This document shows, in pieces, positions 48,881 through 56,065 of a stretch of DNA of 64,000 nucleotides (position 1 is the first letter of the stretch; the number at the start of each line of letters is the position of its first letter). The position numbers and the translations under genes were made by a program. The notes under the pieces were generated by a model. That model was not told the DNA's origin. It saw nothing but the letters and a program-made list of their open reading frames with translations, and made no database searches. The DNA is from Flavobacteriales bacterium (GTDB lineage: Bacteria; Bacteroidota; Bacteroidia; Flavobacteriales_F; PHOS-HE28), in assembly GCA_020852835.1 (NCBI GenBank), contig JADZAC010000053.1, positions 39,905-103,904 of the forward strand, in the 5' to 3' direction.

Positions 48881-48888
48881 TAGCTTTG
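48881..48888 (+). promoter_or_regulatory. Candidate -7 element for the lipA unit
   Basis: TAGCTTTG matches TAnnTTTG and lies 13 bases before the ATG at 48902. No clear -33 element. It would drive the secreted hypothetical gene and lipA. Confidence 0.42.
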
Positions 48889-48901
48889 AGGGCTTTACCC
48901 C

Positions 48902-49663
48902 ATGTGGCGCACCATTCCCTGCTTGACCTTGTTGTTGTTGGGCCCCATGGCCCGGGGACAGGTGCAGCAGAGCATCTACGATGAGGCCGGGCGAACGCTG
49001 TACGCCCATGAGATGTACGGCGGGCCACTGATCCACGGCGATGGTTGGGGGATCACCTTCCAGTACGGGAAATATGCCAATGCCCGAGACCGCAATATGC
49101 TGGGCATCGACATTGTTTCAGTGAAGCACCCCAAAGAGATCAAGAGCTACAACCCCAATTACCAAGATGCCCGCGGCTATTTCTACGGCAAGCTCAACAG
49201 CATGATCGTGGTGCGGCCCACCATCGGCCGCAAGCACCGCATCACCGAAAAGATCCGGCACAGCGGGGTGGAAGTGAACTATGTGTGGGGCATCGGCCCT
49301 TCCTTGGGGTTGCTGAAACCCGTGTACCTGCAGATCGGCGAGCCGAGTTTCCCGTACCAATACGTGGTTACCGAACGCTATGACCCCGCGGAGCATTTTG
49401 CGGACAACATCTTCGGCCGGGCTTCCTGGTTCGAGGGTTTCGGTGAGATGCAGCTTTATCCCGGCGCTTTCGGGCGGTTCGCACTGAACTTTGAGCATGC
49501 CTCGGACAATACCGGCATTCGCGCCCTGGAAGCTGGCGTGACCATGGATGCCTATGGCAAGAAGCTGCCGCAAATGGCGGTTTTGGAAGGGGAGGATTAC
49601 AACAAACAGTTTTTTCTCGGCTTTTATCTGGCGGTCCATTTCGGGGCCAAGGCGATCCGATGA
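48902..49663 (+). CDS. Secreted hypothetical protein, likely outer-membrane barrel
   Basis: The 253-residue product has a signal peptide ([20 protein letters not shown]). The mature chain alternates polar and aromatic residues as in a beta-barrel and ends in a strand-like [18 protein letters not shown] do not recognise a functional family; the calls of secretion and barrel fold are by eye. It overlaps lipA by 4 bases (ATGA), so it is translated with it, which does not by itself imply a shared pathway. Confidence 0.75.
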   Translation: MWRTIPCLTLLLLGPMARGQVQQSIYDEAGRTLYAHEMYGGPLIHGDGWGITFQYGKYANARDRNMLGIDIVSVKHPKEIKSYNPNYQDARGYFYGKLNSMIVVRPTIGRKHRITEKIRHSGVEVNYVWGIGPSLGLLKPVYLQIGEPSFPYQYVVTERYDPAEHFADNIFGRASWFEGFGEMQLYPGAFGRFALNFEHASDNTGIRALEAGVTMDAYGKKLPQMAVLEGEDYNKQFFLGFYLAVHFGAKAIR

Positions 49664-50535
49664 GCGGAACATTAGAGCAGGCTACGGCCCAAGCACCCGG
49701 GCGCAAGCCGGAATGGTTGCGTGTGAAATTGCCCGGAGGAAGCGGTTACAAACAGGTGCGCTCCATCGTGGACGAGCACCAACTGCACACCATTTGCCAG
49801 AGCGGCCACTGCCCCAACATCGCCGAATGCTGGGGCGCAGGTTCGGCCACCTTCATGATCCTGGGCAACGTGTGCACCCGCTCCTGCGGCTTCTGCAACG
49901 TGGCCACCGGCAGGCCGGAAGCCCCGGACCCGTTTGAGCCGGCCCGCGTGTCCCGCTCCGTGGAGCTCATGGGCGTGAAGCACTGCGTGATCACCTCCGT
50001 GGACCGCGACGACTTGGCCGACGGCGGCGCGGATATCTGGGCCAAGACCATCCGCTCCCTGCGCCGCCGCTGCCCGGAAACCAAACTGGAAACGCTCATT
50101 CCCGACTTCAAAGGCGAATGGCACAACTTGGCCACCGTGCTGGCCGAGCGGCCCGAAGTGCTCAGCCACAACGTGGAAACCGTGCGCCGCCTCACCCGCA
50201 AGGTGCGGGTGCAGGCCAAATACGATCGAAGCCTGGAAGTGCTGATGCGCGCCAAGAAAGCCGGTTTGCGCACCAAGAGCGGCATCATGCTCGGCCTTGG
50301 TGAACATGACCACGAGGTATTGGAAACGCTCGATGACTTGCGCAGCGTGGGTTGCGATGTAGTGACCATCGGCCAATACCTGCAACCCACAAAGAAGCAC
50401 TTGCCCGTGGCGGAGTTCTCCCATCCGGACCGGTTTAAGCTGTTCAAGGAAGAGGGCGTGAAGCGCGGGTTCATGTTCGTGGAGAGCGGGCCTTTGGTGC
50501 GCAGCAGTTACCGCGCTTGGAAACATGCCGAATGA
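49660..50535 (+). CDS. lipA: Lipoyl synthase
   Basis: LipA is a radical-SAM enzyme that inserts two sulfurs into protein-bound octanoyl groups to make lipoate for 2-oxoacid dehydrogenases and glycine cleavage. The 291-residue product has the auxiliary cluster cysteines C46, C51 and C57 ([14 protein letters not shown]). It also has the radical-SAM motif CTRSCGFC (C72, C76, C79) and the conserved C-terminal RSSYRAW serine ligand. The start overlaps the upstream gene. Confidence 0.97.
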   Translation: MSGTLEQATAQAPGRKPEWLRVKLPGGSGYKQVRSIVDEHQLHTICQSGHCPNIAECWGAGSATFMILGNVCTRSCGFCNVATGRPEAPDPFEPARVSRSVELMGVKHCVITSVDRDDLADGGADIWAKTIRSLRRRCPETKLETLIPDFKGEWHNLATVLAERPEVLSHNVETVRRLTRKVRVQAKYDRSLEVLMRAKKAGLRTKSGIMLGLGEHDHEVLETLDDLRSVGCDVVTIGQYLQPTKKHLPVAEFSHPDRFKLFKEEGVKRGFMFVESGPLVRSSYRAWKHAE

Positions 50536-50598
50536 GGCTCCGCGAACCGTTCACGTTGCAATCTGTTCCTGTAGCGACCATCCAACCACCATTATCAC

Positions 50599-51597
50599 AT
50601 GCCCAAGATCCGCGTCGCCATCAATGGCTTTGGCCGCATCGGCCGCATCACCTCACGCATCCTGTTGGAGCGCAACGACATCGAGCTCGTGGCCGCGAAT
50701 GACCTGACCGACGCCCCGACCCTGGCGCACCTTTTCAAGTACGATTCCGTCCACGGAGTGAACCGGAACCAAGTGGACCATGACGCCAAACACCTGCTGG
50801 TGGGCGGCAGGAAGATCGCCCTCTTTGCCGAACAGGATCCCGCGAAGCTTCCGTGGAAGGAACTGGCCATTGATGTGGTCATCGAAAGCACCGGGCACTT
50901 TCTCACGCGTGAACTGGCCTCGGCACACCTGAAGGCCGGTGCGCGCAAGGTGCTCCTTTCCGCACCCGCCAAGGACAAAACCACCAAGACCGTGGTGCTC
51001 GGCATCAACGATGAGGTGCTCGACAGCCCTGACGACATCATCAGCAACGCCAGCTGCACCACCAACTGCGCCGCGCCCATGCTCGTGGGGTTGGATGAGG
51101 TATGCGGCATCGAGGACGGCTTCATCAGCACCGTGCACAGCTACACCAGCGACCAGCGCCTGCACGACGCGCCCCACCGCGACCTGCGCCGCGCGCGCGC
51201 CGCTGCCGTCAGCATCATCCCCACCACCACCGGCGCGGCCAAGGCCGTCACCCGGGTGCTGCCCGGGCTGGATGGCAAGCTCGGTGGCTGCGGCATCCGT
51301 GTGCCCGTGCCGGACGGATCCATCACCGACATCGCCTGCCGCGTGCGCAACCTCAAGAGCGAGGAGGAGATCAATGCCCACTTCAAGGCCCTCTCCGAAG
51401 GCCGCCTGAAGGGCATCCTGCGCTACACCGAGGACCCCATCGTGGGCGCGGACATCGTGGGCGATCCCGCCAGCTGCATCTTCGATGCCAAGCTCACCAG
51501 CGTGGTGGGCAACATGGTGAAGATCATGGGTTGGTACGACAACGAGTACGGCTACAGCTCGCGCTTGGTGGACCTGGTTGGGAGGTTGGGGGTGTAG
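50599..51597 (+). CDS. gap: Type I glyceraldehyde-3-phosphate dehydrogenase
   Basis: This enzyme oxidises glyceraldehyde 3-phosphate in glycolysis and runs in reverse in gluconeogenesis. The 332-residue product has the Rossmann start INGFGRIGRI and the active-site SNASCTTNCAAP with Cys153. The C-terminal WYDNEYGYSSRLVDL is also conserved. An Asn-Asp pair near residue 35 suggests NAD rather than NADP use. It follows lipA by 63 bases. The IS630 element lies 125 bases downstream. Confidence 0.97.
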   Translation: MPKIRVAINGFGRIGRITSRILLERNDIELVAANDLTDAPTLAHLFKYDSVHGVNRNQVDHDAKHLLVGGRKIALFAEQDPAKLPWKELAIDVVIESTGHFLTRELASAHLKAGARKVLLSAPAKDKTTKTVVLGINDEVLDSPDDIISNASCTTNCAAPMLVGLDEVCGIEDGFISTVHSYTSDQRLHDAPHRDLRRARAAAVSIIPTTTGAAKAVTRVLPGLDGKLGGCGIRVPVPDGSITDIACRVRNLKSEEEINAHFKALSEGRLKGILRYTEDPIVGADIVGDPASCIFDAKLTSVVGNMVKIMGWYDNEYGYSSRLVDLVGRLGV

Positions 51598-51722
51598 GGG
51601 CAGGGCTACGCTAGAGCATCTTTGGTTTATTCGTATACACTCCATCCTCCCGATCAGGCCATTTCTAAAGGACTCGGGACTGATGGACATACATGCGTTT
51701 GATCCAATAATGCTCTAAAGAG

Positions 51723-52838
51723 TATTGAGTCGGCGGGATTTGGTTTTCATGCGGCGTAGCTGACATGGGGATCTTGGAAGAAGGACTTGATGAGATGCGT
51801 GTCTGCTGAGATCGCCTCCATGTGTTCGTGCGCCACTTGGTACAGGACTGACTTGCTGCGGCTGGGGGCTTTGGCCCGGATACCTTGCTTGAGTTGCCCG
51901 TTGAGCCGTTCATCAGGATTGAGTTCCGGGGCGTAGCTGGGCAGGTAGAACACCGCGATGCGATGGGCATGGTCGGCCACCCATTGCTTGACGCGCTTGC
52001 TGTGATGGGCGCGCAGGTTGTCCATGATCACGTAGAGCTTCTTGCGCTTCCCCTTGATCAAAGCTTTCAGGAAGGAGAGCAGTCGGTCCACGTTGAAGTT
52101 GCCATCGATGATCTCCCAGCACGACTCGCCTTTGTTGGTGACCGTGGAGATCATCGAGAGCTTGGCGCGTGATCCCGGCGCGTACACCACAGGCGTCTTG
52201 CCGCGCTTGGAGTAGCTGCGCCCACGAACATCGGTGTTCACGATGGCCGCCTCGTCCAACCAATGGATCACGGCCTTCTCCCGCTGTGCCTGCTGCGCGA
52301 TGGCGGGGTACTCCTGCTCCTTCCATTGGCGGATCGCCTTGTCGTTGCGCTCATAGGCCCGCTTGATCGGCTTTTGTGGTGTGTAGCCCCAGCGTCTCAG
52401 ATAATCGCCCACCGTGCGCACACTGAGCTTCACACCGAACTCGCGCTCGATCAACTCGCCCACCGCTGCCCGGCCCCACAAAGCGAAGTCCAGCTTCAAT
52501 TGTTCGGGGCGTTTCTCGTTGATCAGGCCCCGCACATGAGCCTCTTGGGCAGGCCCCAAGCTGCGCCCCTGACCCTTGCGCCGACCCACCTTCTTGTACT
52601 TCAAGGCCACACTGCCACCAGCCTCGTACAGGTCGATGGCCTTGCGCACGGTGGGCCAGGTCAGGCCAGTGAGCTCGGCGATCTTCATGGGTCCCTTGCC
52701 CTTCTTGTGCAAGCGCACCACTTGTTTGCGGCGTTCGTGCTTCACCTCCAGGGTGTCTTTGCGCGCATCGTGTCTCTTCATGCCGCGAACCAACCAATTC
52801 GCCACTCAGGATCCAAACGAAATCTCGCCGGATCTATA
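51723..52838 (-). mobile_element. IS630-family insertion sequence
   Basis: The element is about 1.1 kb. Imperfect terminal inverted repeats are at 51723-51750 and 52811-52838. Read inward, each begins TA, then a shared CGGCG(G/A)GATTT(G/C)GTTT core, with about 21 of 28 positions matching. The TA at each end fits the TA target duplication of the IS630/Tc1 group. It carries one transposase gene and sits at the 3' end of the DUF1016 gene. Confidence 0.88.
51747..52781 (-). CDS. IS630-family transposase
   Basis: The 344-residue product has an N-terminal helix-turn-helix region (MKIAELTGLTWPTVRKAIDL), then a winged-helix part. The DDE catalytic domain has Asp in HWLDEAA (about residue 176), Asp in VIMDNLRAHHSK (about 253) and Glu in ELNPDERLNGQLK (about 287). 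All three are present and the frame is open, so it may be active. An upstream GTG start is possible. The stop codon lies within the left inverted repeat. Confidence 0.93.
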   Translation of the reverse strand: MKRHDARKDTLEVKHERRKQVVRLHKKGKGPMKIAELTGLTWPTVRKAIDLYEAGGSVALKYKKVGRRKGQGRSLGPAQEAHVRGLINEKRPEQLKLDFALWGRAAVGELIEREFGVKLSVRTVGDYLRRWGYTPQKPIKRAYERNDKAIRQWKEQEYPAIAQQAQREKAVIHWLDEAAIVNTDVRGRSYSKRGKTPVVYAPGSRAKLSMISTVTNKGESCWEIIDGNFNVDRLLSFLKALIKGKRKKLYVIMDNLRAHHSKRVKQWVADHAHRIAVFYLPSYAPELNPDERLNGQLKQGIRAKAPSRSKSVLYQVAHEHMEAISADTHLIKSFFQDPHVSYAA

Positions 52839-53930
52839 CTTCCTCTTCCTCTGTTCCGCGCTTTTACGTGCCAGCAGTACGGCGCGGTGCAACTGCTTCT
52901 GCAACAGCTTGGTGTCGGGGATGTGCGCCCTGTATTCCGCCACGCGGATGTTGGACGCGTTCAGGTCCAGTAGTTCCACCTGTTCGGCACCGGCGCTAGC
53001 GCATAGGATCAGGCCAATGGGTGCTTCTTCGCCCGCTGCACGCTCGTGGCGGTCCAGCCAGTTCAGGTACAGTTCCATCTGCCCCTTGTGCGAAGGCTTG
53101 AACTTCTCCAGCTTCAGGTCCACGGCCACCAGCCGTTTCAGGTGCCGGTGGTAGAAGAGCAGGTCGAGGTGGAAGTCCTCGTCGTCCACGGGGATGCGCT
53201 TCTGCCGTGCCACGAATGCGAACCCGGTGCCCAACTCAAGCAGCATGCGTTCCATCTCACGGAGAATGGCGAGTTCCAAGTCACGTTCGCTATGGTCCTG
53301 TGGAAGGCCAAGGAAGTCCAGCATGTACGGATCGCGGAACACGAGATCGGGCGTCATCCGTCCATCTTCGCGCAACTGGCCCAACTCGGCCTTCACCACG
53401 TTCTCGGGCTTCTTCGCGATGGCCGTGCGCAGGTACATCTGACTGCCGATGCGCTCGCGTAGGGTGCGTACGCTCCAGCGCTCGATGCGGCACATTTCGG
53501 CGTAGAACTCGCGCTCCAAGGGCTGCTTGAGCGGAAGGATCTCGACGAAGTGGCTCCACGTCAATTGTTGCGACAGCGTCGCAACAATTCGCTGGTCAGG
53601 GAAAGCCTCGGAGAACTTGACCATGCGTGTCAGTGCCGATACGCCGAAGCCCTTGCCATATTCCTGCACCAATTGTCGTGACAGTGATACGACAATTCGC
53701 TCCCCATACTCCGCACGCCTGTCCTTCAGCACCTCGCGACCGATGCGCTCGCCAACGTGCCAGTACAGCATCGTCAGGGTGGCATTGGCCGTTTGCGCCA
53801 CATGCTGGCGCGCGGATTCGATCAGGCCACGGATGTCGTGCAGCAACGGCTTCTTGGCAACGGTGGGCGTGCGCTTGGCCGTGGCCCGCTTCGGCTTGGT
53901 AGGGGCTTTCTTCGTGGCCTTCTTAGTCAT
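52806..53930 (-). CDS. DUF1016 / PDDEXK nuclease-domain protein, 3' end altered by IS630
   Basis: The 374-residue product starts with a Lys/Ala-rich segment (MTKKATKKAPTKPKRATAKR). A DUF1016 N-terminal domain follows, with YWHVGERIGREVLKDRRAEY and SLSRQLVQEYGKGF. The C-terminal YhcG-type PDDEXK nuclease domain has IPVDDEDFHLDLLFYHRHLKRLVAVDLK across about residues 265-295. Such proteins are linked to restriction-like defence or DNA repair, but the role is unproven. The final residues (RSGEISFGS) and the stop codon are encoded by the inserted element, so the native C-terminus is lost. The ATG at 53930 was chosen over upstream non-conserved sequence. Confidence 0.88.
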   Translation of the reverse strand: MTKKATKKAPTKPKRATAKRTPTVAKKPLLHDIRGLIESARQHVAQTANATLTMLYWHVGERIGREVLKDRRAEYGERIVVSLSRQLVQEYGKGFGVSALTRMVKFSEAFPDQRIVATLSQQLTWSHFVEILPLKQPLEREFYAEMCRIERWSVRTLRERIGSQMYLRTAIAKKPENVVKAELGQLREDGRMTPDLVFRDPYMLDFLGLPQDHSERDLELAILREMERMLLELGTGFAFVARQKRIPVDDEDFHLDLLFYHRHLKRLVAVDLKLEKFKPSHKGQMELYLNWLDRHERAAGEEAPIGLILCASAGAEQVELLDLNASNIRVAEYRAHIPDTKLLQKQLHRAVLLARKSAEQRKRKYRSGEISFGS

Positions 53931-53977
53931 GATCGGCGCATTGCTTTGGGGATATGGCCGTGTTCGGTCCGTTGTTA

Positions 53978-54778
53978 CTACACCGCCGGTCCCCCCGCAA
54001 TCCGCACATCCGCGTTCAACGGCCCGTCGCCCACGCGTTTCATCAACTTCATCTCCGTGCCGTCGAACACGCCGTAGGTGAAGTACGTGATCCAGTCGCC
54101 GAGGTTCACGTAGCGCGCACCGGGTGCCACTTCCATGTCGATGGGCAGGTGGCGGTGGCCGAAGACCAAGTGGTCGAAATGCTCGGTCCTGAGGCGTTCG
54201 CGGCAGTACTGCACCAGCCACTCCTTGTCCTCGCCCAGCCATTTACGGTCGTTCTCGTAGCTCTTCTTCCGGCTACGGCCGCTCCAGAAATCGCCGAGCC
54301 ACAGCGCGAAGTTGGGGTGCAGCCGCGCGAACAGCCACTGGCACACGGGGTTCCGGAAGATGCTCTTCATGAACTTGTAGCCGTGGTCGCCGGGGCCCAG
54401 GCCATCGCCGTGGCCGATGTAGAACCGCTTGCCGGCGAGCTCCCGCACGATGGGTTCGCGGTGGATCAGCACACCCGTCTCGGAAGGCACGTAATCGAAG
54501 ATCCACATGTCGTGGTTCCCGATGTGGAGGTGCACGGGAATGCCGCGGTCCGTGAGCCCGGCCATCTTGCCCAGGAGGCGTACATGCCCGCGGGGAACGG
54601 CTTTCTTCCACTCGAACCAGAAGTCGAAGAGGTCGCCGAGCAGGTGGATCTCCGCCGCATCCCTGGCGGCCTCGTCCAGGAAGGCACAGATGCGTTTCTC
54701 CCGCGCCAGACTGCTGGCCGCATCGGGCACGCCGAGGTGGAAGTCGCTCAGGAAATAGATCTTCCGGCCGGGCTGCAT
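53978..54778 (-). CDS. lpxH: UDP-2,3-diacylglucosamine diphosphatase
   Basis: LpxH makes lipid X in lipid A synthesis at the inner membrane. The 266-residue product is a calcineurin-like metallophosphatase with YFLSDFHLG, EIHLLGDLFDFWFEW, HIGNHDMW and the GHRHLP motif. The start at 54778 gives MQPGRKIYFLSDFHLG, with the metal-binding motif close to the N-terminus as expected. lpxK lies at the other end of this block, so two lipid A genes are close but not adjacent. Confidence 0.93.
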   Translation of the reverse strand: MQPGRKIYFLSDFHLGVPDAASSLAREKRICAFLDEAARDAAEIHLLGDLFDFWFEWKKAVPRGHVRLLGKMAGLTDRGIPVHLHIGNHDMWIFDYVPSETGVLIHREPIVRELAGKRFYIGHGDGLGPGDHGYKFMKSIFRNPVCQWLFARLHPNFALWLGDFWSGRSRKKSYENDRKWLGEDKEWLVQYCRERLRTEHFDHLVFGHRHLPIDMEVAPGARYVNLGDWITYFTYGVFDGTEMKLMKRVGDGPLNADVRIAGGPAV

Positions 54779-54828
54779 CGGGATCAAAGATGGCGAAGCG
54801 GCGCCGTGTGGGGAAGGACCGCGTGGCG

Positions 54829-55950
54829 CTACTCGTACGCGCCGGACAGCCAATGGCCCAGGAAGACGTCCGTGAGGCGGTAGCCTTCTTCGGCTTGGTG
54901 CAGCAGCTCCTTCTCAAGCAGGACGCCCAAGCTCTGGCGCACGGTGCTCAGCGCACTGAGCCCGTGTTCCCGGATGAACCCCATGGCCAAGGGTTGCTCC
55001 ACGGTGCCTTCCTTGGCGATCGCCTCCAGCAAGGCCGCCTGGTTCGGGCTGAGCAGGCGCCTCAGCGTCATGTATTCCGGCGCGCGTTCCTTCAACAGGC
55101 CGGCCTGCACGGCCGCCAGGTCCTTCGGCTCGTACCGGCGCAAGGCCAGGCCGTACAGCCGGTTGAAGAGGTACTGCACGTAGTAGGTGTGGCCCCGGCA
55201 CCAGTCCAGTCCTTGGCGCACCAGTGCTTCGCTGATGCGGCGTCTGCCTTTGGAGAAATGCCGGATGATGAATTCGGTGTACGCATCGGTGGGGATGGGG
55301 CCCAGGTACAGGGGTTCGGTGGCCTGGTAGAACGGCCGCTTGCCGTGGGCGAAGATGGCCTGCATCATCCGGTGGTCGCTGCCCGAGAAGATGAACTGCA
55401 CGTTCCGGAGCTTCTGCACCTGTTCACGGAGCAGGGCCTCGGTGTTCTTTTCCGGATAGTCCACCACCTGCTGGAATTCATCCAGGGCGATCACCACCCG
55501 CTTTTTCCGGGCCTCCAGGAAGCGGAACAGCTCGTCCAAGACCGGGGCTTCCGCCTTACCCGGCCGTATGGACACCCCGAACTCGGGCAGGCCGGTGATC
55601 GGGTCGAACTGCAGGTTGAACTCCATGGAACGGATGGCCTGGCCCACTTCCCGCAGCCAGGCGCCGGTGGGCTTTCCCGTTCGGGCCACCGTCTCCCGCA
55701 CGATGCGCAGCACCATGTCCTGCTGGTCCACCGTGCGGTACAGGTCCACGAAAACGGGGGTGAACTTGCGTTGGCCGGCGAAGAAGTGCCGGATCAATGC
55801 GGTCTTGCCCAGGCGGCGCAGGGAGATGAGGCTCACGTTCCGCTGGTTGGCCATGGCCTCCTTCAGGAACGCCAGCTCGGTGGCGCGGTCGCAGAAGGTG
55901 TCGGGGCCCTCGTAGCCCTGCAGCAGGAAGGGGTTGAACCCCTCGTCCAT
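54829..55950 (-). CDS. AAA-family ATPase (archaeal-type ATPase fold)
   Basis: The 373-residue product has an early conserved DRATELAFLKEA. The P-loop is unusual: SLRRLGKTALIRHFF, matching the GxxRxGKT-like form of these ATPases. A Walker B follows at VVIALDEFQQ, with FIFSGSDHRMM (sensor 1-type) after it. The C-terminal third looks like a winged helix. The function of these STAND/AAA-like proteins is unknown. The ATG at 55950 was chosen because translation from further upstream would run through the tandem repeats. It is followed by lpxH after 50 bases. Confidence 0.85.
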   Translation of the reverse strand: MDEGFNPFLLQGYEGPDTFCDRATELAFLKEAMANQRNVSLISLRRLGKTALIRHFFAGQRKFTPVFVDLYRTVDQQDMVLRIVRETVARTGKPTGAWLREVGQAIRSMEFNLQFDPITGLPEFGVSIRPGKAEAPVLDELFRFLEARKKRVVIALDEFQQVVDYPEKNTEALLREQVQKLRNVQFIFSGSDHRMMQAIFAHGKRPFYQATEPLYLGPIPTDAYTEFIIRHFSKGRRRISEALVRQGLDWCRGHTYYVQYLFNRLYGLALRRYEPKDLAAVQAGLLKERAPEYMTLRRLLSPNQAALLEAIAKEGTVEQPLAMGFIREHGLSALSTVRQSLGVLLEKELLHQAEEGYRLTDVFLGHWLSGAYE

Positions 55951-55965
55951 GTCCCGAAGGTACGT

Positions 55966-56005
55966 AAAATACGCTGCATAAAATACACTGCATAAAATAT
56001 GCAAT
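55966..56005 (-). repeat. 14-bp tandem direct repeats upstream of the AAA ATPase gene
   Basis: AAAATACGCTGCAT (55966-55979) and AAAATACACTGCAT (55980-55993) are adjacent and differ at one base. They are followed by a partial AAAATATGCAAT (55994-56005). The stretch is AT-rich against a GC-rich background and lies 16-55 bases before the ATPase ATG, a natural place for an operator or promoter. Confidence 0.75.
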
Positions 56006-56065
56006 GCTCGGGATCGTGGTGATGATGCCGCCTCGACCGGGCCGTGGACATCCCCGGGAGGGCCG

